Below the pieces are notes generated by a model. That model did not search any database, was not told the origin of the DNA, and worked only from the letters and a program-made list of their open reading frames with translations. A program made the translations under genes and the position numbers. Below, one piece after another: positions 52,294 to 60,102 of a DNA stretch of 64,000 nt (the stretch's first letter is position 1; every line of letters begins with the position of its first letter). The DNA comes from Marinobacter goseongensis (lineage in GTDB: Bacteria > Pseudomonadota > Gammaproteobacteria > Pseudomonadales > Oleiphilaceae), in contig NZ_JAKZAI010000014.1 of the NCBI RefSeq assembly GCF_023156235.1, positions 1 through 64,000 on the forward strand, in the 5' to 3' direction.

Positions 52294-52914
52294 TCAGGAG
52301 GCCTGGCGGATCGCAACGTTGTCGGCCGGCTCGCCAATCAGCGCGATGATGCGCCTGGCCATATCGGACAGCCTCTCGCTGTGATCCATGGCGGTGGAGC
52401 GCAGGATCTGGAAGGCGGTGTCTTCGTCACAGCCTTCCCGCTTCATGATCAGTCCTTTCGCCCGTTCGATGATCTTACGGTCTTCCAATGCGTTGCGGGT
52501 CTGGACCAGTTCTGTGCGCAGGGCCTGAAACGACTCGAATTGGGCAATCGCCGAATCAATGATCGAACGCACGCTGTCCGGCTTGACGCCATCTACCACA
52601 TAGGCGCTGACGCCGGCGCGGACCGCTGCCTGAATGGTGGCGCGATCGCCGGGTTGGTCGGCGAAGAACACAATGGGCCGCGGGGCGTGGTCGTTCAGGG
52701 TGCTCATGTTTTCCAGGGTGTCGCGGTCCGGTGATTCCATATCAATGATCACCATGTCCGGCTGGTCCCGCGCCACAGCGGCGGTCAGGCCGGTGGCATT
52801 GGGGCGCTGGCGGATGACTTCGTGGCCACTGTGGGTCAGCGCCGCGCACACCTGGCTGGCGCGTTCCGGGTTGTTGTCTATCAGGAGTATGCGTAGGGAC
52901 TCTGATGACTGCAT
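52294..52914 (-). CDS. nasT: NasT, ANTAR-domain antitermination regulator
   Basis: The 206-residue protein has a receiver-like domain (1 to about 125, Asp58 in IIDMES) and a C-terminal ANTAR RNA-binding domain (about 140-192, ALEDRKIIERAKGLIM and ERLSDMARRII). NasT binds paired stem-loops in leader RNAs and prevents termination. Three leaders with terminators in this locus are the likely targets. GAGGAAGCATC precedes the ATG. Confidence 0.95.
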   Translation of the reverse strand: MQSSESLRILLIDNNPERASQVCAALTHSGHEVIRQRPNATGLTAAVARDQPDMVIIDMESPDRDTLENMSTLNDHAPRPIVFFADQPGDRATIQAAVRAGVSAYVVDGVKPDSVRSIIDSAIAQFESFQALRTELVQTRNALEDRKIIERAKGLIMKREGCDEDTAFQILRSTAMDHSERLSDMARRIIALIGEPADNVAIRQAS

Positions 52915-53045
52915 GATGCTTCCTCAAGTTCTCTTTGCGTATGACAGAAGCACAGCAATATGTCTGCCACAGACCGCGAAAAGCGTTAAAACAGAGGTTT
53001 AGATGCCTTTTATCGCGTACCGGGCAGGTCCGGATGCTGCGGGCG

Positions 53046-53092
53046 TGCATCGCGCTTGTGCGCCGTTGGCGTGCCGTGCACCAGAATGTTGC
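53046..53092. promoter_or_regulatory. Two NtrC-like sites upstream of nasA
   Basis: TGCATCGCGCTTGTGC (53046-53061) and TGCACCAGAATGTTGC (53077-53092) each differ by one base from GCAC-N7-GTGC. They are 31 bp apart start to start and lie 70-115 bp upstream of the -24 box, a normal enhancer position. Confidence 0.5.
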
Positions 53093-53159
53093 GGCCTTGC
53101 CTCGGCCGGTCGGTGACCCGGGCGACGGGTGTGACGGATTTACAGGGCTTTCCGGGCTT

Positions 53160-53174
53160 TGGCCCCTGATTTGC
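53160..53174 (+). promoter_or_regulatory. Sigma-54 promoter of nasA
   Basis: TGGCCCCTGATTTGC has GG-N10-GC spacing and a consensus TTGC -12 box. It predicts a leader of about 145 nt before nasA. Confidence 0.8.
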
Positions 53175-53210
53175 TACATTTAAGCCATTGCGATAAAAAT
53201 CCGAGACCTT

Positions 53211-53256
53211 CCGACCACATCGGGTCGGAATAATCCCTGACACAGGCAACGAAGCC
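53211..53256 (+). promoter_or_regulatory. Tandem six-base-loop hairpins in the nasA leader
   Basis: CCGACC-[ACATCG]-GGTCGG (53211-53228) is a perfect six-pair stem. Seventeen bases later GGC-[AACGAA]-GCC (53245-53256) has an A1/G4 loop. The pair resembles the P1/P2 arrangement bound by ANTAR proteins, though the first loop lacks G4 and the second stem is short. Confidence 0.5.
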
Positions 53257-53280
53257 CGCCATGTTCCCGGCCGTGAATAC

Positions 53281-53304
53281 GCCCGGAATATGCCGGGCTT
53301 TTTT
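53281..53304 (+). terminator. Leader terminator (attenuator) upstream of nasA
   Basis: GCCCGG-AATATG-CCGGGC is followed by six T. A longer alternative pairs AAGCCCG (53252-53258) with CGGGCTT (53295-53301), and would compete with the second leader hairpin. The terminator lies 27 bases before nasA. Confidence 0.85.
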
Positions 53305-53330
53305 GTTGCCGTCTGATAGCCGGAGCGCCC

Positions 53331-56042
53331 ATGCCGACGCCGATCCATGATCAATCAACGCCAATCAACACCACCTGCCCCTACTGCGGAGTTGGCTGTG
53401 GCGTGTTGGCAACGGCTGACCCGGCGCCCACGGTCACCGGCGACGCCGAGCATCCGGCCAATCAGGGCCGGCTGTGTGTGAAAGGCGCCAGTCTTGGCGA
53501 GACCCTGGGCGATCATGGCCGGCTGCTCATTCCCAAAGTGGGCGGCGCTGAGGTCTCATGGCCGGTGGCCCTGCAGGCTGTCGCCTCGGCCATCCGGGCG
53601 GCTACGGACACCTATGGCCCATCGTCCGTGGCGTTTTACCTGTCCGGCCAGTTGCTGACGGAAGACTATTACGTGGCCAACAAGCTGGCCAAAGGCTTTA
53701 TCGGCACGCCCCATGTCGACACCAATTCCCGTCTTTGTATGTCATCGGCGGTGGCCGCACACAAGCGCGCGTTCGGCGGCGATCTGGTGCCCGCCTGTTA
53801 TGAGGATCTGGAACTGGCCGACCTGCTGGTACTGACGGGTAGCAACGCGGCCTGGGCTCACCCGGTGCTGTACCAGCGCATGAAAGCGTCGGCCCGCCCC
53901 GGGCGCAAAGTCGTGGTGATCGATCCCCGCCAGACCGCCACCACCGAGCTGGCGGACCTGCACCTGGCCCTGCGACCGGGTACCGATACCATCCTGTTCA
54001 ACGGTCTGTTGGTGTGGCTGGCGGCCACCGGTGAACTGGATCAGGCCTACGTGGCACAACACTGTGCCGGTTTTGACGAGGCGCTCGCGGCCGCCACGGT
54101 GGCGGCGCCCAGTGTGGCGGCGGTGGCGCAGGCATGTGATCTGCTAGTGGCGGATGTGGAAACCTTCTACCACTGGTTTGCGGCGGAGCAGCGCACGGTC
54201 ACGGCGTTCTCCCAGGGTGTCAACCAGTCGGTTGCGGGCACCGACAAATGCAACGCCATCATCAATTGCCATCTGGCCACCGGGCGGGTGGGCAAACCCG
54301 GCGCCAGCCCGTTTTCTCTGACCGGCCAGCCCAATGCCATGGGAGGCCGTGAGGTGGGCGGTCTGGCCAACACCCTCGCGGCCCACATGGATTACGACAC
54401 CCCCGACGCGAAAGCCCGGGTTGCCCGCTTCTGGCAGTGTGAGGCGGTGGCCGATGGCCCAGGGCTGAAGGCGGTGGATCTGTTTGATGCCGTCGAGCGG
54501 GGCGAGATCAAGGTGCTGTGGGTGATGGCCACCAACCCGGCGGTGAGCCTGCCCGAGTCCGACCGGATTCGCCAGGCACTCAAGCACTGCCCGACGGTGA
54601 TCGTGTCCGACTGTGCCGCGCACACCGATACCCTGGACTGTGCCGATATTGCCTTGCCAGCTGCCGGCTGGGGCGAAAAGGACGGCACCGTGACCAATTC
54701 CGAGCGCTGTATTTCCCGTCAGCGCCGTTTCCTGCCATTGGCCGGTCAGGCCCGGCCGGACTGGTGGATTGTCTCCGCGGTGGCGGGGCGGCTGGGATAC
54801 GGCGACCGGTTTGACTATCAGGGCCCGGCGGATATTTTCCGTGAACACGCCAGGCTCTCGGGGTTCGAGAACCCGGGCAGCCGCGTGTTCGATATTTCCG
54901 GGCTGGCAAAGTTGAGTAATGAAGCCTACGACACGCTACTGCCGACCCAGTGGCCGGTGCCGGCCGCTGGCGCCCGCTCGCCCCAACGGCTGTTTGGCGA
55001 TGGCCGGTTTGCGACCGAAGACGGTCGTGCCCGATTCGTGCCGGTGCACTCGATCCTGCCGTCCCAACAACCCTGTGATGCCTACCCGATGATTGTGAAC
55101 ACCGGCCGTATCCGCGACCAGTGGCACACCATGACCCGCACCGCCCGCGTCCCACGGTTACTGGCGCACCGTGCCGAGCCGTTCATTGACGTGCACCCGG
55201 ACAATGCCCGTGAGCTGGGGTTGGTAAGTGGCTCACTGGCGCTACTGGAGGGCGAGCGCGGGCGCTTTCTGGGGCGGGTCAATATTCACGATGGTCAGCG
55301 TGCCGGCGAGGTGTTTGTGCCCATCCACTGGAACCGCCAGTTCTCCGGAGACGCGGTGGCAACGGTACTGACCGACAGGGTGGTGGATCCGGTTTCTGGC
55401 CAGCCAGAGGCCAAACATGGCCGCGCCCGGCTGCGGCCATGGCGAGCGCGCTGGCATGCCCGCCTGCTGGTGCGGGGAAATCGATCGCAACGCTGGCAAG
55501 CCGATTACTGGACACAACAGCCATTGGCTGGCTGCACCAGCTGGTGGCTGGCCGGCAAAGCGCCGGTGGATTGGCCAGTGGACGGTCGCGACTGGCTCGG
55601 TGGACCGCCGCAACTGGTGATGCAGGACAGTCGTCAGGGCCGCTTCCGCGCCGCTCGGCTGGTGGACGGGCGGCTGGAGGCGGTGTTACTGGTGGAGCGT
55701 GATCCTGCCCTGTTACCGGCGGTGGACTGGTTGGCCGGAGTGTTCGCCGAGGACGAGATCAGCGCGACCACCCGCTGGCAATTGCTGGCGGCCCGCGCAG
55801 TGGATACCGAGGATATTGGCGCGCTGGTGTGCAGCTGCTATCAGGTGGGCGAGAAGCAGATTGAACGGGCCATCGCCGGGGGTGCTGGCAGTGTGGAAAC
55901 CCTGGGCGCGAAACTGCAATGCGGCACAGGTTGCGGTTCCTGCCTGCCGGAACTCAAGGCGTTGATAGCGGATGCCGGCGGATTGGCTCAGGAGGCCGGC
56001 GCCGGGTCTGCCCTGCTGAGCAGTGACACCGGTACCCGGTAG
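53331..56042 (+). CDS. nasA: Assimilatory nitrate reductase catalytic subunit
   Basis: The 903-residue molybdopterin oxidoreductase has an N-terminal [4Fe-4S] motif with Cys16, Cys19, Cys23 and Cys49 (CPYCGVGCGVL). The Mo-bis-MGD body follows (SRLCMSSAV, TDKCNAIINCH, GQPNAMGGREVGGLANTL). A C-terminal BFD-type [2Fe-2S] domain has CSC at 834-836 and CGTGCGSC at 864-871. There is no signal peptide, so it is cytoplasmic, as expected for assimilation. It reduces nitrate to nitrite, probably with electrons from the NasC-like protein. GGAG precedes the ATG. Its last 55 bases overlap the converging SprT-like gene. Confidence 0.96.
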   Translation: MPTPIHDQSTPINTTCPYCGVGCGVLATADPAPTVTGDAEHPANQGRLCVKGASLGETLGDHGRLLIPKVGGAEVSWPVALQAVASAIRAATDTYGPSSVAFYLSGQLLTEDYYVANKLAKGFIGTPHVDTNSRLCMSSAVAAHKRAFGGDLVPACYEDLELADLLVLTGSNAAWAHPVLYQRMKASARPGRKVVVIDPRQTATTELADLHLALRPGTDTILFNGLLVWLAATGELDQAYVAQHCAGFDEALAAATVAAPSVAAVAQACDLLVADVETFYHWFAAEQRTVTAFSQGVNQSVAGTDKCNAIINCHLATGRVGKPGASPFSLTGQPNAMGGREVGGLANTLAAHMDYDTPDAKARVARFWQCEAVADGPGLKAVDLFDAVERGEIKVLWVMATNPAVSLPESDRIRQALKHCPTVIVSDCAAHTDTLDCADIALPAAGWGEKDGTVTNSERCISRQRRFLPLAGQARPDWWIVSAVAGRLGYGDRFDYQGPADIFREHARLSGFENPGSRVFDISGLAKLSNEAYDTLLPTQWPVPAAGARSPQRLFGDGRFATEDGRARFVPVHSILPSQQPCDAYPMIVNTGRIRDQWHTMTRTARVPRLLAHRAEPFIDVHPDNARELGLVSGSLALLEGERGRFLGRVNIHDGQRAGEVFVPIHWNRQFSGDAVATVLTDRVVDPVSGQPEAKHGRARLRPWRARWHARLLVRGNRSQRWQADYWTQQPLAGCTSWWLAGKAPVDWPVDGRDWLGGPPQLVMQDSRQGRFRAARLVDGRLEAVLLVERDPALLPAVDWLAGVFAEDEISATTRWQLLAARAVDTEDIGALVCSCYQVGEKQIERAIAGGAGSVETLGAKLQCGTGCGSCLPELKALIADAGGLAQEAGAGSALLSSDTGTR

Positions 56043-56701
56043 CGCAAGCCCCGGGACGGACCGGTGCCCTCCACGGTGCAGGTCTTGCGGTTGACGCGGA
56101 TAATGTCGCCCCGGTGCTGACGGCGCCCGCTGCCAAACTGGACACTGTCCCCCACCTGCCAGTTGGCCGCCAGTTGCCGCAGGTGAGGGCTCTCAAAGCG
56201 CTGATGGGGTAATTCGATACCCGCCTGCTCGGCCTGCCGCTGCAGGTAATCCCGCGCCGCCTCCGCGCCACCACTGGCGTGCAACTGATCCAGAATCTCG
56301 TAGAAGTGCCGGTTGTGAACCGAGCCGCGGAAGCGTTTGCCGGCGTTGTGTTGCAGCAGATGGGCAAACTCGTGGCAGCAGGTGTGCGCCAGCAGGTTCA
56401 GGGTGGTCAGTTCACCCCCGAAGTATCCCCGCTGCTGAATCTCGCGTCCGGACAGCCAGCCGGCGGCGGAGTGAGCCTCATGCTTGGCCACGATCATGCG
56501 TATGCCGTAGGTGATCTGATGCTGTTTACGCTGCGGGTCAAAGCGATGATAGGTGGCCTGACCGGAGCCGACGCGGCAATGCAGGGAGCTGCGGGTGCAT
56601 TGCTGACGAAGCCAGGGCTCTGCCGGTGCCCAGAGAATCGTGCGGGTGGTGTCGCACATCAGGGTGCCGAGGGCACGTGCGGTGGTCTGTTCAGCCATCA
56701 T
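55988..56701 (-). CDS. SprT-like zinc metallopeptidase-fold protein
   Basis: The 237-residue protein has the zinc motif HEFAHLLQH followed by a downstream His region (SVHNRHFYEIL), as in SprT-like domains. A C-terminal SH3/KOW-like segment follows (WQVGDSVQF...RGDIIRVNRKTCTVEG). SprT-family proteins include DNA-protein-crosslink proteases, but bacterial members are poorly characterised. Paired ATG codons at 56701 and 56698 are possible starts; the longer frame to 57043 is antisense to hcp. It overlaps the nasA 3' end. Confidence 0.75.
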   Translation of the reverse strand: MMAEQTTARALGTLMCDTTRTILWAPAEPWLRQQCTRSSLHCRVGSGQATYHRFDPQRKQHQITYGIRMIVAKHEAHSAAGWLSGREIQQRGYFGGELTTLNLLAHTCCHEFAHLLQHNAGKRFRGSVHNRHFYEILDQLHASGGAEAARDYLQRQAEQAGIELPHQRFESPHLRQLAANWQVGDSVQFGSGRRQHRGDIIRVNRKTCTVEGTGPSRGLRYRVPVSLLSRADPAPAS

Positions 56702-56775
56702 GTATCCGCTGCAACCTGAAAGGTTGTGAAAGTGACGTGTGCAGCGGTGATGATACCGCCAGTTCGCGGCGGGGT

Positions 56776-56808
56776 AAAAACAACAACGACCAGCAAAGGC
56801 TGGCCGTT
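56776..56808 (-). terminator. Intrinsic terminator after hcp
   Basis: On the minus strand AACGGCCAGC pairs with GCTGGTCGTT (one G-T pair) and is followed by GTTGTTTTT. It lies directly after the hcp stop. Confidence 0.85.
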
Positions 56809-56831
56809 GGTCTCGCAATGTGCGGAAACGC

Positions 56832-57350
56832 TTACGCTTCGAACGGGGAGCGCCAGTCGTCGGCGCCGGAAGTACCGGCAACGGCATGCTCCCAGGTGAC
56901 CTTGCGGTAGGCCACAGATACTTCCACCAGTTGGGTGAACTCGGCCTTGGTCGGATCCTGGCAGTGGGGCATCTTGCAGTCGATGTTGATGATGGTGGCA
57001 TCTTCCAGGATGGTGGAGAAGAAATGCTCCTGCTTGCCTTCAACAGACGTGCGGTACCACTTCATTTCCACTTTCGGCAGCATCTCACCGGACGCCAGGG
57101 CGTTGTACATCAGCGGGGTGGCTTTGTTCAGGGCCGCGGTGAATTTGAACGGCTTGTGAACGCGCTGACCCGCCGGCTGGCCGGACTGGGGATCGGTGGG
57201 AACGGTGACAACGTGGTTGAATTCCTGAACCAGTACTTCGTCTTCGTGACCTTCAACGTAGATGTTGCCGACGGAATCGGAAGTGAATGCACCTGCGGTG
57301 ATGTTTCCCTGGGTCTGGCCTTCGATGCTGATATAACAAGGAGTTGGCAT
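56832..57350 (-). CDS. hcp: Hcp family type VI secretion tube protein (orphan)
   Basis: The 172-residue protein is a typical Hcp1: N-terminal YISIEGQTQGNITAGAFT, central HKPFKFTAALNKATPLMYNALASG and WYRTSVEG, which build the hexameric ring. Hcp forms the inner tube of the type VI apparatus and can carry effectors. No other T6SS gene (tssBC, vgrG, clpV) is in the window. ATG 57350 with GGAG six bases upstream is chosen over 57362. The gene has its own terminator and a sigma-54-like promoter, so it is a single-gene unit. Confidence 0.93.
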   Translation of the reverse strand: MPTPCYISIEGQTQGNITAGAFTSDSVGNIYVEGHEDEVLVQEFNHVVTVPTDPQSGQPAGQRVHKPFKFTAALNKATPLMYNALASGEMLPKVEMKWYRTSVEGKQEHFFSTILEDATIINIDCKMPHCQDPTKAEFTQLVEVSVAYRKVTWEHAVAGTSGADDWRSPFEA

Positions 57351-57415
57351 AGTCTGCTCCATGACGTGTGAGTGAGTAATGTCCCCGGGCTCTTCCCTGG
57401 ACGGAAGAAAGGATT

Positions 57416-57430
57416 ACAAGAGCTGTGCCA
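57416..57430 (-). promoter_or_regulatory. Sigma-54-like promoter of hcp
   Basis: The minus strand reads TGGCACAGCTCTTGT: perfect -24 TGGCAC, correct spacing, but -12 is TTGT where TTGC is expected. An A/T-rich stretch lies upstream (about 57431-57470), as for IHF bending. Confidence 0.5.
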
Positions 57431-57565
57431 GATCAATAAATAATAATAAAAACAGATAATTAAGGTTTTTTGAGACACGTGCCGCTGCAGCTGAGGCAAG
57501 ACTTTGCTTTGGCGCGGGCGAGAGTTTGCTGGCCGGGCAACCGTTTGCCCGGCTTATGCGGGCGG

Positions 57566-58273
57566 TCAGCGCAGGCTGAAGCGAACCGGCAGGGCATACC
57601 GGAAGCGCTCGCCGGTCATGGAGTCCGGCACTTCCGGTAGTGGGGCGGCCTGCTCCAGCATTTCTATGGCAGCGTCATCCAGCAACCTGTGCCCGGAAGA
57701 CTGCCTTAATGAATGATCGACCAGCGTGCCGTCACGACTGAATTCGAACACAATCACCGGCGAGCCCTGCTGGCCCAGGCGGCGGGCGCGGCGGGGGTAT
57801 TCGTAGAAGCGGCTGAGGTGTCGGCTCAGCCGGCTCAGATACTCGTCCACGTTGCGGGAGGCTCCAGCGCTGAGTTCCACCTGCTGGTTCTGGTTCCGGG
57901 TGTCCGGGTTCTGCTCGGTGGTTTCGCCGGCCTCCTGGTCTGCGGCCGGCTGCTCCGTCTGTTCCGGGGTTTGCGGAGTCGGCTCTGGTTCGGGCTCGGG
58001 TTCCGGTTCGGGCTCGGGCTCAGGTTCTGGCTCAGGTTCTGGCTCAGGTTCTGGCTCAGGTTTCGGTTCCGGCTCTTTGGACTCTGTTGGCGCGGGCTTT
58101 TTACGGGGCGCTCCGGCCAGAGAGATCTTCATGGCGGGCGCGGCAGTCACAGCGGCTTCGCCCAGCGGTTTGAGCGTGGGCACGCTTTTGGGTGCGGCGA
58201 GGGCAATAGCCACGGCCGTGATCAACACCGACAGCATCAGGAAAGTGGCACGAACCCTGTTTCCCGCGGTCAT
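57566..58273 (-). CDS. tonB: TonB-like energy transducer
   Basis: A 235-residue protein with one N-terminal membrane segment (residues about 9-27) and a long Glu-Pro repeat spacer (about 65-100) to span the periplasm. The C-terminal TonB domain (about 145-235) includes YPRRARRLGQQGSPVIVFEF and AIEMLEQAAPLP. It transmits proton-motive energy from ExbB/ExbD to outer-membrane receptors. Its ATG overlaps the upstream exbD stop (ATGA). It is last in the exbB-exbD-exbD-tonB operon behind a Fur-like box. Confidence 0.92.
   Translation of the reverse strand: MTAGNRVRATFLMLSVLITAVAIALAAPKSVPTLKPLGEAAVTAAPAMKISLAGAPRKKPAPTESKEPEPKPEPEPEPEPEPEPEPEPEPEPEPEPEPTPQTPEQTEQPAADQEAGETTEQNPDTRNQNQQVELSAGASRNVDEYLSRLSRHLSRFYEYPRRARRLGQQGSPVIVFEFSRDGTLVDHSLRQSSGHRLLDDAAIEMLEQAAPLPEVPDSMTGERFRYALPVRFSLR
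57982..58075. repeat. Glu-Pro-encoding short tandem repeats in tonB
   Basis: The plus strand shows about 15 hexamer units of GGTTCN/GGCTCN type. At 58017-58052 the 12-mer GGCTCAGGTTCT is perfectly repeated three times, followed by a near copy. Length changes in multiples of six would keep the frame. Confidence 0.85.
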
Positions 58274-58683
58274 GATCCGGAGGGCTCCGTTAACAGGATC
58301 ACGTCGGTGTAGCCATTGTCTTCCAGTGTGCGCAGCAGGCTTTCCAGATCCGACATGGCGACGTCTCCGGCGGCGGCGATTCTCAGGGGGCGGTTGTCGT
58401 CCGGTGTTGGCAGTCTGGCTGGCAGGTCCTCGCGGGTTACGGTGTCTCCATCCACCTGCCACTGCAGATCAGCAGTGACTGCCATGTCTGCTTCTGGCGC
58501 CTGCCGCTGGTCAGCGCGGGCGGCGGCCGGTAAGTCGGGCAGTGGCGTGTCGGCCAGCTGCCCGGCCACAATAAAGAACATCAGCAGCAGGAACACCAGG
58601 TTGATCAGAGGCAACAGCGCGTCTTCCACCCTCTCCATCAGTGATTTGCCTGAGGTGGCGGGTGGCGGAACCAGATCGGTCAT
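58270..58683 (-). CDS. exbD: ExbD/TolR family protein (second copy)
   Basis: The 137-residue protein has one N-terminal membrane segment with the family Asn/Leu-rich signature (ALLPLINLVFLLLMFFIVAG) and a periplasmic domain. The key membrane acidic residue of ExbD (Asp25) reads Asn (PLINLVF) here, so this copy may not carry the proton-relay Asp. It overlaps tonB and the other exbD by four bases each. Confidence 0.88.
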   Translation of the reverse strand: MTDLVPPPATSGKSLMERVEDALLPLINLVFLLLMFFIVAGQLADTPLPDLPAAARADQRQAPEADMAVTADLQWQVDGDTVTREDLPARLPTPDDNRPLRIAAAGDVAMSDLESLLRTLEDNGYTDVILLTEPSGS

Positions 58684-59108
58684 GGCTGGCTCTCCGGCGT
58701 GGTTGTGCGCTTCCAGTGGGCCGTGAGGTTGGCGTCAGCGGTGTTGCTGCGGGTTTGATTGAGTGTGCTCAGCGTCCGGGTGAAGTCACTCAATGAGGTA
58801 TTCGTGGCGGTGCTGACGTTGATCTCATGGATGTTCCGCGCGTTCAGTGTGGCCGTCAGCTCTTCCAGCCCATAGCGCGTGTCTCCCCACTCCAGCGAGC
58901 CATCGGCCAGCACCCTCACCTCCGGGATCGGCTCACCCGTGGTCGGGCTGGTGTTGCCCGTCTGGTTGGCCAGCTCGATATGGTCCACCGGTAACAGCCT
59001 GCTGGTCAGCATGAAAAACACCAGCAGTATGAATACCACATCGATCAGCGGGGTAATACGGATCGGTAAGGGGCGGCTGGGCCTTGGTTCAACCAGCTGC
59101 ATGGGCAA
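58680..59108 (-). CDS. exbD: ExbD/TolR family protein (first copy)
   Basis: The 142-residue protein has the canonical ExbD segment IRITPLIDVVFILLVFFML with the conserved Asp of PLIDVVF, the proton-relay residue. A periplasmic domain follows. It overlaps exbB by 20 bases and the next exbD by four, so the operon is translationally coupled. Confidence 0.92.
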   Translation of the reverse strand: MPMQLVEPRPSRPLPIRITPLIDVVFILLVFFMLTSRLLPVDHIELANQTGNTSPTTGEPIPEVRVLADGSLEWGDTRYGLEELTATLNARNIHEINVSTATNTSLSDFTRTLSTLNQTRSNTADANLTAHWKRTTTPESQP

Positions 59109-59904
59109 GGCGACTCTCGGTTTCGGTTTCCGTTACCGTGTGGGGCCGGCTGACTTCTGCCGGCTTGCGGGCCGCCGGGGAGGACAGTTCCACCTCGGCA
59201 GTATCGGAGTCAGAGGATTCTGCGCGGTGTTCAACGGCGAAAATGCTGACCAGGGCTCCGTTCATGGTTTTATGAATACGGCGCAAGCGGAACTCGATCC
59301 AGGCGGCCAGCGCAGCGAACGGGATGGCGACAACCAGTCCGGCGGCGGTGGTGGTCAGGGCCTCATAGATCCCGCCACTGAGTTGGGTGGCATTGGCGCG
59401 ACCTTCGGTGGCAGCCATGGCACTGAAGGCCTCCATCATGCCCAGCACGGTACCCAGAAGGCCGAGTAGTGGCGCGAGGGCGGCGATCACTTCAATGATC
59501 TTCAGGGGCGCCTCAAAGGGCTCCAGTGCCCTGTGGGCATCTCGCGCGGCGGTTTCCCGTACCTGTTGTGGGCTGCGCCGGGCCAGCTGGTTTTCCATGG
59601 TGTTGATCACCAGGTGGTGCAGTGGGTTGAGCCCTGACCAGAATGTCTGCTGCTGTCGCAGCTGGCTCGGGGCCCGATCTGACGGGTTTTGTTGCCAAAA
59701 GGTAATCGATTTTTTAAGTTTGGAACTCAGCCTCGGCGTGTAAAACGTGCCAAACAGCATCAGGTAGACAAAGGTCACGGCACCGGCCGCCGCCAGAGCA
59801 ATGAGTACCACCATGACCGGACCACCCATGTCAATCAGCTGGCTCAGCGGGCTCGAGAGCGTCGCCAGGGATTCGGGGGCGGTGGTCAGTGGTGTGTCGG
59901 ACAT
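59089..59904 (-). CDS. exbB: ExbB/TolQ/MotA family proton channel
   Basis: The 271-residue protein has three membrane segments. Conserved MotA/TolQ/ExbB sequences are IAALAPLLGLLGTVLGMMEAF and GGIYEALTTTAAGLVVAIPFAA. With the ExbD proteins it forms the proton channel that drives TonB. GAGGCGATTCTC precedes ATG 59904. A Fur-like site lies about 30 bp upstream, which suits iron-regulated siderophore or heme uptake. Confidence 0.93.
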   Translation of the reverse strand: MSDTPLTTAPESLATLSSPLSQLIDMGGPVMVVLIALAAAGAVTFVYLMLFGTFYTPRLSSKLKKSITFWQQNPSDRAPSQLRQQQTFWSGLNPLHHLVINTMENQLARRSPQQVRETAARDAHRALEPFEAPLKIIEVIAALAPLLGLLGTVLGMMEAFSAMAATEGRANATQLSGGIYEALTTTAAGLVVAIPFAALAAWIEFRLRRIHKTMNGALVSIFAVEHRAESSDSDTAEVELSSPAARKPAEVSRPHTVTETETESRLAHAAG

Positions 59905-59934
59905 GAGAATCGCCTCGGTACGTAAAGTAGGTCT

Positions 59935-59953
59935 AAATAATAACGATTATCAC
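59935..59953. promoter_or_regulatory. Fur-like box upstream of exbB
   Basis: The minus strand reads GTGATAATCGTTATTATTT; GATAAT-C-GTTATT follows the 6-1-6 Fur pattern GATAAT-N-ATTATC with two mismatches in one half. Confidence 0.6.
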
Positions 59954-60102
59954 TAATTTTTCAAGTCCGTAATCCGGGCTCAGGGCGGTCTCTGTTAAAA
60001 TTCTGAAACTGTTTTCATTGCCTGAACGTCTCTGTACCAACGTGTGTATAGACCTGGTTGATTGCAGGTTGCCCTACCCTGTCTGTCCGGAGTAACGCTG
60101 TT

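Larger units (their letters stand above)
52915..53330. other. Divergent nasT/nasA control region (416 bp)
   Basis: No gene is seen here. The region holds NtrC-like sites, a sigma-54 promoter, two small leader hairpins and an intrinsic terminator for nasA (listed separately). The leftward nasT promoter was not identified. Confidence 0.7.

Noticed and set aside
57982-58075. CRISPR-like repeat
   Set aside because: The repeats are contiguous hexamers coding Glu-Pro within tonB, with no spacers.
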